Positions 55,389 through 64,000 of a stretch of DNA of 64,000 bases are shown here, piece by piece. How positions within the stretch are numbered: the first letter of the stretch is position 1; each line of letters starts with the position of its first letter. Source of the DNA: CANLBN01 sp034111645 (GTDB lineage: Bacteria; Pseudomonadota; Gammaproteobacteria; Pseudomonadales; Cellvibrionaceae); NCBI GenBank assembly GCA_034111645.1, contig JAWUWW010000050.1, forward strand, positions 1 through 64,000. Direction: 5' to 3'. The notes beneath the pieces were generated by a model. That model ran no database searches. It saw nothing but the letters and a program-made list of their open reading frames with translations, and was not told the DNA's origin. The position numbers and the translations under genes are program-made.

Positions 55389-56369
55389 ATGACTGATGTA
55401 GGTAGTATTCGAATTAATCAAGTAGGTGGCTCTGATGTACTTTCTTTTGAGACAAAAACATTACCCCCGCTACCCGGTGATCACGTTTTAGTGAGGCACG
55501 AGTATATCGGTGTTAATTTTATTGATATTTATCAGCGCTCAGGTATATATCCCGTTGAGTTGCCCTCTGGTATGGGTAGCGAGGCTGCAGGTGTTGTAGA
55601 GGCTGTTGGTAGTGATGTAACTCGGGTCAAAGTCGGCGACAGAGTTGTTTATGCCAAAGCAAGCTTAGGCGCATATTCCGAAGCCCATATTGTTCCCGAG
55701 ACATCATTGATTGCACTCCCAGAAGGAATTAGCAGCAAAGTAGCCGCTGCTATGACTTTAAAAGGCCTAACGGCAGCCTATTTATTACTTAAAACATATC
55801 CGCTTAAGCCAACTGATAGCGTTTTAATCCATGCTGCCGCTGGTGGTGTCGGCTCTATTTTAACGCAGTGGGCAAAAGCTATCGGAGCACACGTTATTGG
55901 CACGGTAGGTAGACCCGAGAAGGTCGCAATTGCTAAAGCGCAGGGTTGTGATGAGGTTATCTTGTATCGTGAAGTAGATGTGCCATCAGCTGTTAAGTCT
56001 TTAACTAACGGTAAAGGTGTTAATGTAGTTTACGATTCGGTCGGTAAAGATACCTTTGATATGTCGATTAATTCACTCAGGCCAAGGGGTATGTTGGTAA
56101 GCTTTGGTAATGCGTCTGGCGCAGTGCCAGCGTTTGCACCTTTAATGCTTGCTCAAAAAGGTTCGCTGTTTTTAACGCGACCAACGTTAGTGCATTATGT
56201 TGCTGATCCTAACGAGCAGCAAGAATTAGCGGATGCATTGTTTGAGCGGGTATTAAGCGGTGATGTAAAAATCAATGTAAATCATGAGTTTGCATTAAGC
56301 GATGCTAAATCAGCCCACGACACGTTAGAGAGCGGTGTCACAACTGGGTCAGTGGTATTGATTCCGTAA
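55389..56369 (+). CDS. qor: NADPH:quinone oxidoreductase (zeta-crystallin type)
   Basis: 326-residue medium-chain dehydrogenase without catalytic zinc ligands. GVNFIDIYQRSGIYPVELPSGMGSEAAGVVEAVGSDV at the N-terminus and the NADPH-binding LIHAAAGGVGSILTQWAKAIGAHVIGTVG (about 154-182) identify the quinone reductase branch. GAG-containing AGGGGAG precedes the ATG. It reduces quinones by one electron. It lies about 65 bp after the PLP enzyme and 27 bp before the nucleotidase, so the three may form an operon. Confidence 0.94.
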   Translation: MTDVGSIRINQVGGSDVLSFETKTLPPLPGDHVLVRHEYIGVNFIDIYQRSGIYPVELPSGMGSEAAGVVEAVGSDVTRVKVGDRVVYAKASLGAYSEAHIVPETSLIALPEGISSKVAAAMTLKGLTAAYLLLKTYPLKPTDSVLIHAAAGGVGSILTQWAKAIGAHVIGTVGRPEKVAIAKAQGCDEVILYREVDVPSAVKSLTNGKGVNVVYDSVGKDTFDMSINSLRPRGMLVSFGNASGAVPAFAPLMLAQKGSLFLTRPTLVHYVADPNEQQELADALFERVLSGDVKINVNHEFALSDAKSAHDTLESGVTTGSVVLIP

Positions 56370-56396
56370 AACTTTTTAACGCTATTGATGCATATT

Positions 56397-57290
56397 ATGG
56401 CAATACAAAACGATAAAAAATTAGTCATTGCGATCTCATCGCGCGCTTTGTTTGATTTAACAGATAGTCATAAGGTTTATATGGAGAGTGGGCTCGCTGC
56501 TTACTCAAAATATCAAATAGAGCGCGAGAGCCAGGTGTTAAAGCCTGGCGATGCCTTTGCTCTAGTCAAAAAGCTCCTTAACTTGAACAAGCGTTTAGGC
56601 AAAGATAAAGTCGAGATTGTATTAATGTCACGCAATAGCGCTGATACTGGTTTGCGTATCTTTAATTCGATACAAGAATATGGACTAAATATTACACGCG
56701 CGGCCTTTAGCAGTGGAGAAAGTCCTTATCGCTATATTGAGGCCTTTGCGTGCGATTTGTTTTTATCCCTCGATGCTGAGGATGTACAGGGTGCATTGCG
56801 GCAGGGTATCGCGGCAGCAACTCTATTACCCTCGCGCAATGGCAACATCGATGAGCAGTTACGTTTTGCCTTTGATGGAGATGCTGTTTTATTCTCCGAT
56901 GAGTCTGAACGGATTTATAAAGAGCAGGGCTTAGAGGCTTTTACTGCTAATGAGCGAGCAGCCGCAAAAACACCATTAACGGGCGGGCCATTTAAAGCCT
57001 TTTTATCTGCACTTCATAGCTTGCAAGCACAATTTGATGGAGATGACTGTCCTATTCGAACAGCGCTTGTCACAGCGCGTTCTGCACCTGCCCATGAGCG
57101 CGTTATTCGTACCCTAAGAGCTTGGAATGTGAGGATTGATGAGTCGCTATTTTTAGGCGGGCTGCCAAAAGGGCAGTTCTTAAAAGCCTACGGTGCCGAT
57201 GTATTCTTTGATGACCAGCCACTTCATTGTGATTCTGCTCGTGATCATGTTGCTACAGGGCATGTACCTCACGGTATTGCGAATGAATAA
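56397..57290 (+). CDS. 5'-nucleotidase (cytosolic NT5C1-like)
   Basis: About 298 residues from MAIQNDKKLVIAISSRALFDL; a TTG or ATG up to 12 bases upstream is possible. Family features: AISSRALFDLTDSHKVYMESG, EIVLMSRNSADTGLRIFNSIQEYGL, and near the C-terminus LGGLPKGQFLKAYGADVFFDDQ. In this HAD-like family the usual DxDxT is replaced by the SRALFD region. It dephosphorylates nucleoside monophosphates. Found in many marine bacteria. Confidence 0.9.
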   Translation: MAIQNDKKLVIAISSRALFDLTDSHKVYMESGLAAYSKYQIERESQVLKPGDAFALVKKLLNLNKRLGKDKVEIVLMSRNSADTGLRIFNSIQEYGLNITRAAFSSGESPYRYIEAFACDLFLSLDAEDVQGALRQGIAAATLLPSRNGNIDEQLRFAFDGDAVLFSDESERIYKEQGLEAFTANERAAAKTPLTGGPFKAFLSALHSLQAQFDGDDCPIRTALVTARSAPAHERVIRTLRAWNVRIDESLFLGGLPKGQFLKAYGADVFFDDQPLHCDSARDHVATGHVPHGIANE

Positions 57291-57431
57291 TGCGCTACTG
57301 ATTAAATAAGGTAGTCTGAGTAGATATTGTCTTCACAAGAGTTAAAGCACTGTTTATGAGACTTACTTTATAACAATGTTATTTTATACCTAACCTAGTG
57401 TTAGACAGGTTAGTATTGAGAATTTAGTGTT

Positions 57432-57788
57432 ATGAAGAAAGTAAAAAGACCGATTAATGTCCACAAAGTTTATCATGCCCATATCTATTTTGATGAGGAC
57501 ACCAAAGCTATAGCAAAGAAATTATGTGATGCATCAGCTGAAAAGCATGGTCTAAGCGTTGGACATTTTCATGAAAAGCTAGTGGGTCCTCATTCTCGCT
57601 GGAGCTGTCAAGTAACGTTTGGTGCAAAAGACTTTGATAAATATATTTATTGGCTGGATGCTAACCGAGAAAACCTTACGGTATTTGTTCATGGTGTTTC
57701 GGGAGACGACTTAAAAGATCATACCGAGTTTGCTTATTGGCTGGGTATGGATGTTGATTTAAACCTAGGTTTTTTTGGTAAAACCTAA
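57432..57788 (+). CDS. DOPA 4,5-dioxygenase family protein
   Basis: 118 residues with VYHAHIYFDEDT (His residues of the metal site, about 14-17), GHFHEKLVGPHSRWSCQVTF and LTVFVHGVSGDDLKDHTEFAYWLG. The pattern HxH...GPHxxW...VHxxxGDDLxDHTxxAxWLG is that of the DOPA-dioxygenase family. Bacterial members are extradiol-type or uncharacterised; the substrate is unknown. Confidence 0.92.
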   Translation: MKKVKRPINVHKVYHAHIYFDEDTKAIAKKLCDASAEKHGLSVGHFHEKLVGPHSRWSCQVTFGAKDFDKYIYWLDANRENLTVFVHGVSGDDLKDHTEFAYWLGMDVDLNLGFFGKT

Positions 57789-58127
57789 CAAATAAGTGTC
57801 GGTGGTTTTTTTGCCAGCATCTAAGCCATTTTTGAGCCCTCAGTTTTCTACCTACATATCAATCAAGCCTTTTATTTATGTTGCCTCCAGTAAATATGTC
57901 TTTAATTATTGTGCTCTAATCTGTTCGTCTATTTGCAGCTATATAAAGACATAGGTCATTACCTGTTTATATAACTGCTTTCTATTACTAAAGCGTCTAT
58001 CAACAAACTTTCCAAAAGAAAAAAGCCTGCTATCCTCTATAGATACTGTTCTTATTGAAGTGCCGTTAAGAACTAATAAGTACCTAGGGTGTGATTATTA
58101 TTCACATCAGTATTCAGGGTTATTTTT
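57789..58127. other. Intergenic region before the UspA gene
   Basis: About 340 bp without a supported gene. Contains promoter elements for the UspA gene presumably near 58010-58110. Confidence 0.45.
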
Positions 58128-58652
58128 GTGATTAAAACAATACTACTTGCTATTGATCTTACTGTGTTCACGCCATGTTTATTACAACACGGCGCAGAGC
58201 TTGCTAAAAAACATGATGCCAAACTAATTGTTGTTCATGCCATAGAGCCGCTCGGAATGTTGGGCCATGCATTAATTAATGCCTATCTTGACCCAGACAG
58301 AAGTCTTGAAATAACAACCAAAGGCTTGGCTTCGATGGTGTCAGAAGTTAAGTTACAAGTAATTGATGCATTAACTGACGAATTTGTTGACGGTAGTATT
58401 GATCTTTTGCAGTTAGGTGAAGTAATTGTTAAAACCGGTGCTCCAGATGAGGTGATCTTAGAGGCAGCTCAAGACATAGACGCAGATCTAATTATGCTTG
58501 GAAGTAACTCGCCCGATAAAGATATGCCAGCCACGTTAGGGCGTGTCTCTCAAAAAGTGTTAAGTCGATCAAAAATACCCATATATATGATTCCTAATTT
58601 CCCTTTGGCGCTGCATCAAAGCCAGTCTTCAGATCAGCTGGGCTTGTGGTAG
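58128..58652 (+). CDS. Universal stress protein UspA family
   Basis: 174 residues starting at a GTG. KTILLAIDLTVFTPCLLQHGAELAKKHDAKLIVVHAIEP at the N-terminus and ADLIMLGSNSPDKDMPATLGRVSQKVLSRSKIPIYMIP at the C-terminus are the Usp fold. The ATP-binding G-x2-G-x9-G-(S/T) motif is only partly kept (GSNS...TLGRVSQKV), so nucleotide binding is uncertain. It is a single-domain protein upstream of cysB. Confidence 0.9.
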   Translation: MIKTILLAIDLTVFTPCLLQHGAELAKKHDAKLIVVHAIEPLGMLGHALINAYLDPDRSLEITTKGLASMVSEVKLQVIDALTDEFVDGSIDLLQLGEVIVKTGAPDEVILEAAQDIDADLIMLGSNSPDKDMPATLGRVSQKVLSRSKIPIYMIPNFPLALHQSQSSDQLGLW

Positions 58653-58881
58653 ATGCCAACCCCTTATGCATTAACGTAATCCATAACAATTGAAATAAAC
58701 TACACACTTGCTTTAAGCTTGATAGAGATATAGTCTTAAGTTATAAATAACGAGCTTTATAATAATTTTTTGCCAAAAATATTGGCATAAATCCTCAACT
58801 CAAACTATTCTATCAAAGAATAGAAAGTAATATTTTTATAACTGGTATTTGCTACTAAAATTATCAAACTCGGAGGGAAGT

Positions 58882-59856
58882 ATGAAGCTTCAACAATTGC
58901 GCTATATATGGGAAGTGGCGCATCATGATCTTAACGTCTCGGCAACGGCGCAGAGTTTATATACTTCGCAACCGGGTATCAGTAAGCAAATTCGATTGTT
59001 AGAAGACGAGCTAGGCGTAGAGGTTTTTTCGCGAAGTGGCAAACATCTGACTCGCATAACGCCTGCAGGCGAGGCGATATTGCAGACAACTGGAGAGATA
59101 CTGCGTAAAGTCGAAAGTATCAAGCAGGTTGCCCAAGAATTTAGCAACGATAAAAAAGGTAGCTTGTCACTTGCTACAACCCATACTCAAGCGCGTTATC
59201 TATTACCTAAAGTTATCGGTCGTTTCATTGAAAGCTTTCCAGATGTGTCATTACATATGCACCAAGGTACACCGATGCAGATCTCTGAGATGGCGGCCGA
59301 CGGCACCGTAGACTTTGCTATTGCAACCGAGGCAATGGAGCTTTTCAGTGATCTTATCATGATGCCTTGTTATGAGTGGAATCGAACCATTGTTGTGCCT
59401 AAAGGTCATCCCTTGTGTGATCTCTCAGAGCTTACTCTAGAAGAAGTTGCTAAACATCCAATAGTTACCTATGTTTTTGGTTTTACCGGCCGTTCTAAGC
59501 TAGATGAAGCATTTATGGTGCGTGGATTAGTTCCACGTATTGTTTTTACAGCGGCTGATGCCGATGTTATTAAAACCTATGTTCGTCTGGGTTTGGGAGT
59601 GGGTATTATTGCCAAGATGGCCTACGATGAAGAGCTCGATAAAGATCTTGTAGCGCTTGATGCTAGCAAATTATTTCAGTCAAGCATCACTAAAATTGGA
59701 TTTAGGCGAGGAACCTTTATTCGTGGCTTTATGTACGAGTTTATTGAAAGTTTTGCCCCACACCTTAGTCGAGGAATGGTTGAAAAAGCCTATGCTTGCA
59801 CGTCTAAACTTGAATTAGATGAGTTGTTTGGAAATATCACATTACCTATTTATTAA
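58882..59856 (+). CDS. cysB: LysR-type regulator CysB
   Basis: 324 residues. The start MKLQQLRYIWEVAHHDLNVSATAQ is fixed by GGAGGG six bases upstream. The winged helix-turn-helix (1-60) includes TSQPGISKQIRLLEDELG. The effector domain has LSLATTHTQARYLLPKVIGRF and TYVFGFTGRSKLDEAF, which matches the CysB/Cbl sulfate or acetylserine pocket. It activates sulfate assimilation and cysteine synthesis genes. No cys structural gene is adjacent. Confidence 0.96.
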   Translation: MKLQQLRYIWEVAHHDLNVSATAQSLYTSQPGISKQIRLLEDELGVEVFSRSGKHLTRITPAGEAILQTTGEILRKVESIKQVAQEFSNDKKGSLSLATTHTQARYLLPKVIGRFIESFPDVSLHMHQGTPMQISEMAADGTVDFAIATEAMELFSDLIMMPCYEWNRTIVVPKGHPLCDLSELTLEEVAKHPIVTYVFGFTGRSKLDEAFMVRGLVPRIVFTAADADVIKTYVRLGLGVGIIAKMAYDEELDKDLVALDASKLFQSSITKIGFRRGTFIRGFMYEFIESFAPHLSRGMVEKAYACTSKLELDELFGNITLPIY

Positions 59857-59972
59857 CTATTAATTATTTTAGCGCTTGAGCGTATTAATATTGCTATATC
59901 AGATAGTCTTATCTTTATGTAATTAACCAGCGCTTTATTTCAAATCTTTGTTTAACAAATTATTGCCTTTTG

Positions 59973-60428
59973 ATGCCTACAAAAAAGTTCATTTTCCTTG
60001 CCATCTGCGTACTAGTGCTAATAAACACTTCAATTTTTGGCACGCTGTTTATTGCAGATTTAATAACAGGTCCTAGCGCTGACGAAATAGCGGAACTTAA
60101 AAAAGCCAAGATCTTAGCGGCTAAGCAGCGAATTTATGATCAATTACCTCCTGTCGAGGCATTTAAATCAAAAGCTAATTATATCAGTTCTATAGGCGAG
60201 GCCGCCTTTATGTGTGAATCTCGTCTTAAAGATGAAGTTAAGGTTCCGCATAGCTCTGCAGTCAATATGATTGAAAGTCGGTATCTTGGCGAAGCTGAGC
60301 TTTATAAAATTTATATTTATTACGAGACAATTGCCTCCGCTGTTCAGGCGGGTGAAAAATTTAAAGTTAATTGCGTTGTATCCGGTGAAAAAAGAGTCAT
60401 AGAAGTATGGAAAATTGAGTCTGTTTGA
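59973..60428 (+). CDS. Membrane-anchored hypothetical protein, 151 aa
   Basis: I do not recognise the family. The start is set at the ATG of MPTKKFIFLAICVLVLINTS. A transmembrane helix (about 5-30) is followed by a charged helix (ADEIAELKKAKILAAKQRIY) and a small globular domain with AAFMCESRLKDEV and FKVNCVVSGEKRVIEVWKIE, two Cys residues that could form a disulfide in the periplasm. It lies downstream of cysB without obvious coupling. Confidence 0.7.
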   Translation: MPTKKFIFLAICVLVLINTSIFGTLFIADLITGPSADEIAELKKAKILAAKQRIYDQLPPVEAFKSKANYISSIGEAAFMCESRLKDEVKVPHSSAVNMIESRYLGEAELYKIYIYYETIASAVQAGEKFKVNCVVSGEKRVIEVWKIESV

Positions 60429-60712
60429 TTTCCAGACACTTTTGATTTTTCTTTTGTTAATTATTTTTATCGTGAAACATTTCTTAAGTCTATACCAAGC
60501 ACTGTTCATTTTTAATACTATATATGGGGTTATATTTTCAAAATGGCACAACTTATAGTAAATTAACTGTTTTTAATCATATACTTACGGCTGACTCTTA
60601 AATAACCTAATGTAATACTTTAAGTGCTTTTATATTTCAATTTTTTATATGTTTCACGTGAAATGATAATTAAAGAATATTTTTTAACGCTTAATTAAGG
60701 AACTGACAATAA

Positions 60713-60949
60713 ATGAAGAAGCTTAAAAATGAAAAAGAGCTTGTCAAAAAGGCCATCGCCGAGGGCATGAAATACGGCGAAAAAAGAGGGGTTGTAGAAT
60801 TTGAAGCAACAGACTCTTCAGCAGAAAAAATAGAGTATATCTATCGCCTGCTTGTGCACGATAATGTTATTCAACCAGTGCCAGAGGATCAAGTCTCGCA
60901 GTTAACGATGAAGCATAAGCTCGCTATTTGGGCGTCAAAGCTAAAATAG
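60713..60949 (+). CDS. DUF5062-like small protein, 78 aa
   Basis: MKKLKNEKELVKKAIAEGMKYGEKRG, KIEYIYRLLVHDNVIQPVPEDQ and MKHKLAIWASKL match my recollection of DUF5062 proteins, which have no known function. It is entirely helical and cytoplasmic. TAAGGAAC precedes the ATG. Confidence 0.75.
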   Translation: MKKLKNEKELVKKAIAEGMKYGEKRGVVEFEATDSSAEKIEYIYRLLVHDNVIQPVPEDQVSQLTMKHKLAIWASKLK

Positions 60950-61235
60950 AATAATTGTAGTAGAGCTAGTGACTCCGATTAATTAGCAAGAGACGTATTC
61001 GGTGCGAGGCTAATATTGGCCTGAGAGTTGAGTGACTTCTAACAAGAATACAGAGCATTAATAAAAGAGGGCGGCTTGGAGAGGGAAAGTCTAGCCGTTA
61101 CCCAACCCCATTGGTAAATTTTCTCTCAACAATTGATTTTTAGTAAAGGTACTGGCTTCTAAAAATTGCTTATATATTTTTGAGGCATAATTATATTTAT
61201 AAGTATGTCGGTAATGTGATGATAAACCGATCGTT
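60950..61235. other. Intergenic region before the short-repeat array
   Basis: No supported gene. A plus-strand frame from about 61180 runs through the repeat array but its composition is a by-product of the repeats. Confidence 0.5.
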
Positions 61236-61388
61236 AGTCAGCCAATACACTAGCCAATCCACTAGCCAATCCACTAGCCAACCAGCCATTCAATCAATCA
61301 ATCAATCAATCAGTCAATCAGTCAATCAATCAGCCAGTCAGTCAATCAGCCAGTCAGTCAGTCAGCCAACCATTCAATCAATCTGTCA
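61236..61388. repeat. Short tandem repeats: 12-bp units then a CAAT/CAGT/CAGC tetranucleotide array
   Basis: Three near-perfect ACTAGCCAATCC units (about 61249-61284) are followed by about 25 tetranucleotides of the form CAAT, CAGT or CAGC up to 61388. The array lies about 60 bp beyond the pabB stop codon. Confidence 0.92.
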
Positions 61389-61447
61389 GTTAAAGCATCT
61401 CAACGACCAGACATTGTTGCATCATATAAGTTATGCAGACTCTGACT

Positions 61448-63070
61448 TTAAGCCTCAGCTTTGTGGGACAAGATATTGAGGATGCGGTTAATTTTATCTA
61501 AACTTTCCTGATATTCATCGTCGGGATTCGAGTCGGCCACAATGCCACCACCACCCCAGCAGGTTAGCAACTCACCGTCGCAACTGACGGTGCGGATAGC
61601 AATGTTTGTATCCATATCGCCATTATTATTGATGTAGCCAATACTGCCGCAGTAAACACCTCGAGATCCACGCTCTAGCTCTTTGATAATCTCCATAGCA
61701 CGCTTTTTAGGGGCGCCTGTTATAGAACCACCAGGAAAACAATCTCTAAAAAGGTCTATGCTGCTGGATTCTGTTTTGAGTGTGCCAATAATATTGCTAA
61801 CAAGGTGATGTACGTTGGGAAAGCTCTGCAATCCAAATAAAGTCTTAACTTCGATGCTGCCGGGTTTACAGTGTTGACCAATATCATTGCGCAGAAGATC
61901 GACAATCATTAAATTTTCAGCACGATTTTTCTCATCATTTTGTAAAACTTCAGCCTGCTGCTTATCAATTTCAGGATTTTTGTCTCGGCGCAAAGTACCT
62001 TTGATGGGTTGAGTAAGCACTTGATTATCGATAACTTTCAAAAAACGTTCAGGAGATAACGACATAATGGCTTGATTACCTAGCTGCAAATAGGCTGAAA
62101 AGGGCGATGCCATAGCCTCGCGAAGTTGCTGGTAAGCAATATAAGGGTCGCCTTTATACTTCGCCTGAAAGCGTTGGGCGAAATTTACTTGATAAGTATC
62201 GCCTGCCAAAATATATTCGTTGATAGTCGATAAGCTTTTAACGTATTGCTGTTTTGATATTGTTGCAGCTAAGGGCTCAATTTCTATTTGTGAAGTATTG
62301 GTTGTTGTCACCGCATAATTAGCTAGCGCGTGAAGTTTACCCTTAATAATTTCTAGTGTGAGCGGGTTACACTCGGGTAAGCTAGTGATATAGGCTTGCT
62401 GTCGCTCATGGTCTTGAATAATAGCCCAGTGATAAATACCTACTTGCATAGCATCAAAATTAGAGCTTAGTTCCACCTCATCAGGATCTATAGTATTGTC
62501 AGCTGAATTTAAGGTGGGCTGTTCTTTGGTGTCATCGCTAGTCCGCTTAAGGCATTCATGAAGATCGTAGGCAAAATAACCAATGGCACCACCACTAAAA
62601 GGAATATCTTCGTCTTCTTTAAAATGAGCACTATCGCCAACAGCAGTATCTTCATTATTTTCTGTAACTGCGCTTTTCTCAAGAGCATCTTTATCGTTGA
62701 GGTTTTGATTGCCAGTCTTTTGATCAAGAACATTATCTTCAAGAGCAATATCTTCAATAATAGAGTCATTATTAGAGGTAACTCGAGTTTTTGTAAGTTT
62801 TGCTAATTCAGCCTGTATTAGGCCCATTGGATTATCACTATAACGGCCTCTCGGAAGGTATTTATAGCTTGGCGATTGGCAGTCATAAACAGTGGTTTGA
62901 TTGTTGGCAGTGACTAAGCGAACCGCGGGGAGTGCACTTATGATATCAAAACGACCATACTCTGACAGAGGCTTTCCGCTATCTAACCAACAGGCAAAGG
63001 GTAAGTCGCGAAGTAGACTAAATAATGCTTCACAATTTTCTTGATAGGGAATCTTCGTTACTTTTATCAT
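61448..63070 (-). CDS. pabB: Aminodeoxychorismate synthase component I
   Basis: 540 residues converting chorismate to 4-amino-4-deoxychorismate for folate synthesis. The catalytic half has DTYQVNFAQRF, LTQPIKGTLRR (Lys of the PIKGT motif, as in PabB rather than TrpE), IVDLLRNDIGQ, VHHLVS, FPGGSITGAPKKRAMEII and CGSIGYI. N-terminal FACWLDSG is also typical. Residues about 94-157 form an Asp/Asn/Glu-rich low-complexity insert that makes the protein longer than the usual 450-470 residues. The glutamine amidotransferase PabA is not nearby. Confidence 0.94.
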   Translation of the reverse strand: MIKVTKIPYQENCEALFSLLRDLPFACWLDSGKPLSEYGRFDIISALPAVRLVTANNQTTVYDCQSPSYKYLPRGRYSDNPMGLIQAELAKLTKTRVTSNNDSIIEDIALEDNVLDQKTGNQNLNDKDALEKSAVTENNEDTAVGDSAHFKEDEDIPFSGGAIGYFAYDLHECLKRTSDDTKEQPTLNSADNTIDPDEVELSSNFDAMQVGIYHWAIIQDHERQQAYITSLPECNPLTLEIIKGKLHALANYAVTTTNTSQIEIEPLAATISKQQYVKSLSTINEYILAGDTYQVNFAQRFQAKYKGDPYIAYQQLREAMASPFSAYLQLGNQAIMSLSPERFLKVIDNQVLTQPIKGTLRRDKNPEIDKQQAEVLQNDEKNRAENLMIVDLLRNDIGQHCKPGSIEVKTLFGLQSFPNVHHLVSNIIGTLKTESSSIDLFRDCFPGGSITGAPKKRAMEIIKELERGSRGVYCGSIGYINNNGDMDTNIAIRTVSCDGELLTCWGGGGIVADSNPDDEYQESLDKINRILNILSHKAEA

Positions 63071-63114
63071 GATAATATTTGAGTATTCACTAAGTTATTT
63101 ATAAGGATTTGATT

Positions 63115-63416
63115 TTGGCATTTTATGCGCTTGAGCGCCTCATTAATTTGCATGATGGTTATTGTCGCAGTTATCAAATTACTGGGGACCATTATTATTG
63201 ATCCAGCAAGACGGTCAGCGCTATTTAATACTTAATCAATGCCCGCATCAACAACTGCCGCTAACGAAAGCTAGCATTAGTGATGGTTTTATCCGTTGCC
63301 CTAATCATGGTATGCGTTTTAACCTAGCTTCAGGCGCTACAACTGATGGTTGCTCTAACCGCCTACAGTTTTTTAAGTTAGCCTATGATGGCGCAACTAT
63401 AGGCGTTGATTTATAA
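63115..63416 (+). pseudogene. Rieske [2Fe-2S] ferredoxin-like protein, frameshifted
   Basis: A TTG at 63115 with AAGGA seven bases upstream opens a frame FYALERLINLHDGYCRSYQITGDH, which runs to TGA at about 63210. The continuation LLLIQQDGQRYLILNQCPHQQLPL...FIRCPNHGMRFNL is in another frame. One extra T in CCATTATTATTG joins them into a 100-residue Rieske protein. Cluster ligands Cys-x-His (CPH) and Cys-x-x-His (CPNH) are intact. A shorter product from the TTG at 63162 would begin inside the fold. Small Rieske proteins carry electrons to oxygenases; the partner here is unknown. Confidence 0.75.
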
Positions 63417-63463
63417 GTCTTTTATATTTATAGTTAAAAGTGCAATTATAATTTATGATATAA

Positions 63464-64000
63464 TTACGTTTTTTTCAGCATGCTTTGATCATCTATTGCG
63501 TTAGCTTGAGTAATAGCATTGCCTATATAGTTACTTGGAGTCATGACTCTAATATCAGCTTTTGCAGTTTCTGGTATTGAAAGAGCCTCGACAAAATTAC
63601 TGAGTATTTCAGGCGTGATTTTTTGTCCACGCGTAAGTGCTTTGAGTTTTTCATAGGGTTCATCTACCCCATAGCGACGCATAATTGTTTGAATAGGCTC
63701 GGCAAGTACTTCCCAGCTATTATCTAGATCGGCGGCTAATTTTTCTTCATTTATTTCTAATTTACTCATCCCCTTTATCACAGAAGAATAAGCAATTGCG
63801 CAATAACCAAAACCAACGCCCATATTTCTTAGTACGGTCGAGTCGGTTAAATCGCGCTGCCAGCGAGAGATGGGTAGTTTGCTTGATAAGTGTTGAAAGA
63901 TCGCATTGGCTAAACCAAGGTTACCCTCTGAGTTTTCAAAGTCGATAGGGTTAACCTTGTGCGGCATAGTTGATGAACCTACTTCGCCAGCAATTGTTTT
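63464..64000 (-). CDS. purB: Adenylosuccinate lyase, C-terminal part (5' end beyond window)
   Basis: 179 codons of the 3' part of purB. The first residues at the window edge, KTIAGEVGSSTMPHKVNPIDFENSEGN, are the fumarase/aspartase signature with the catalytic Ser loop (GSSxMPxKxNP). WQRDLTDSTVLRNMGVGF and IDDQSMLKKT-like C-terminus fit the E. coli-type enzyme of about 456 residues. It acts twice in purine synthesis, on SAICAR and adenylosuccinate. Confidence 0.96.
   Translation of the reverse strand, partial: KTIAGEVGSSTMPHKVNPIDFENSEGNLGLANAIFQHLSSKLPISRWQRDLTDSTVLRNMGVGFGYCAIAYSSVIKGMSKLEINEEKLAADLDNSWEVLAEPIQTIMRRYGVDEPYEKLKALTRGQKITPEILSNFVEALSIPETAKADIRVMTPSNYIGNAITQANAIDDQSMLKKT

Noticed and set aside
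61236..61388. CRISPR-like array
   Set aside because: The repeats are 4 and 12 bp with no spacers, and no cas genes are present in the window.
61180..61479. Plus-strand frame of 99 codons with Ser-Gln repeats
   Set aside because: Its composition comes only from the tetranucleotide array and it overlaps the end of pabB.

Overview
The window is AT-rich bacterial chromosome from a Gram-negative gammaproteobacterium. Evidence is an autotransporter barrel, RsmC/RsuA, E. coli-type MetH with identical zinc-ligand numbering, CysB, a holB-pilZ-tatD cluster as in pseudomonads, a PabB gene and purB. A delta-class carbonic anhydrase, a BCCT carrier and several c-di-GMP and chemotaxis proteins fit an aquatic, possibly marine, lifestyle near the Cellvibrionales/Pseudomonadales. 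This placement is inference; no rRNA gene is present.

Layout. 1-5102: a GGDEF-EAL protein entering from the left edge through a 42-bp coiled-coil repeat array, a frameshifted autotransporter with five 75-bp repeats, and 169-bp repeats that each carry the last bases of tRNA-Leu. 5103-16937: an 11.8-kb integrated element bounded by 61-bp direct repeats of the 3' half of tRNA-Leu(UAA). It carries a tyrosine integrase, a MobV-like relaxase, a RepL-like replication gene with two small partners, a TaqI-like methyltransferase with a small partner gene, and a convergent type IIG restriction-modification enzyme. A tRNA-Leu-like gene interrupted by what looks like a group I intron remnant lies just inside its right end. 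The element has the parts of an integrative mobilizable element with restriction-modification cargo.

16882-26217: tRNA-Leu, tRNA-Cys, a glutamate-synthase-like flavoprotein, envelope proteins, a pseudouridine synthase, a DnaJ-related protein and a methionine synthase split into two in-frame genes. 26218-31310: a block of visibly higher GC (cNMP/CBS/DUF294 protein, DEDDh exonuclease, BCCT carrier) flanked by two diverged copies of the 3' part of a small membrane-protein gene. 31656-38205: BLUF protein, GNAT, Lon-N protein, chemoreceptor, rsmC-rsuA. 38539-40071: five tRNAs around a flavin reductase. 40397-64000: delta-carbonic anhydrase (frameshifted), two Lin0512 paralogs, DUF2007-holB-pilZ-tatD, a second GGDEF-EAL protein, a glycosyltransferase and a PAP2 phosphatase (both frameshifted), dUTPase, mdh, bcp, yajC, a PLP enzyme, qor, a 5'-nucleotidase, a UspA protein, cysB, pabB, a Rieske protein (frameshifted) and the 3' part of purB.

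A recurrent theme is single-event frameshifts: six genes can each be restored by one small indel, four of them in or next to short homopolymers and one in a perfect 20-bp-arm palindrome. The housekeeping genes are intact. This could be decay or phase variation of dispensable genes, or uncorrected sequencing indels; the sequence alone cannot separate these.
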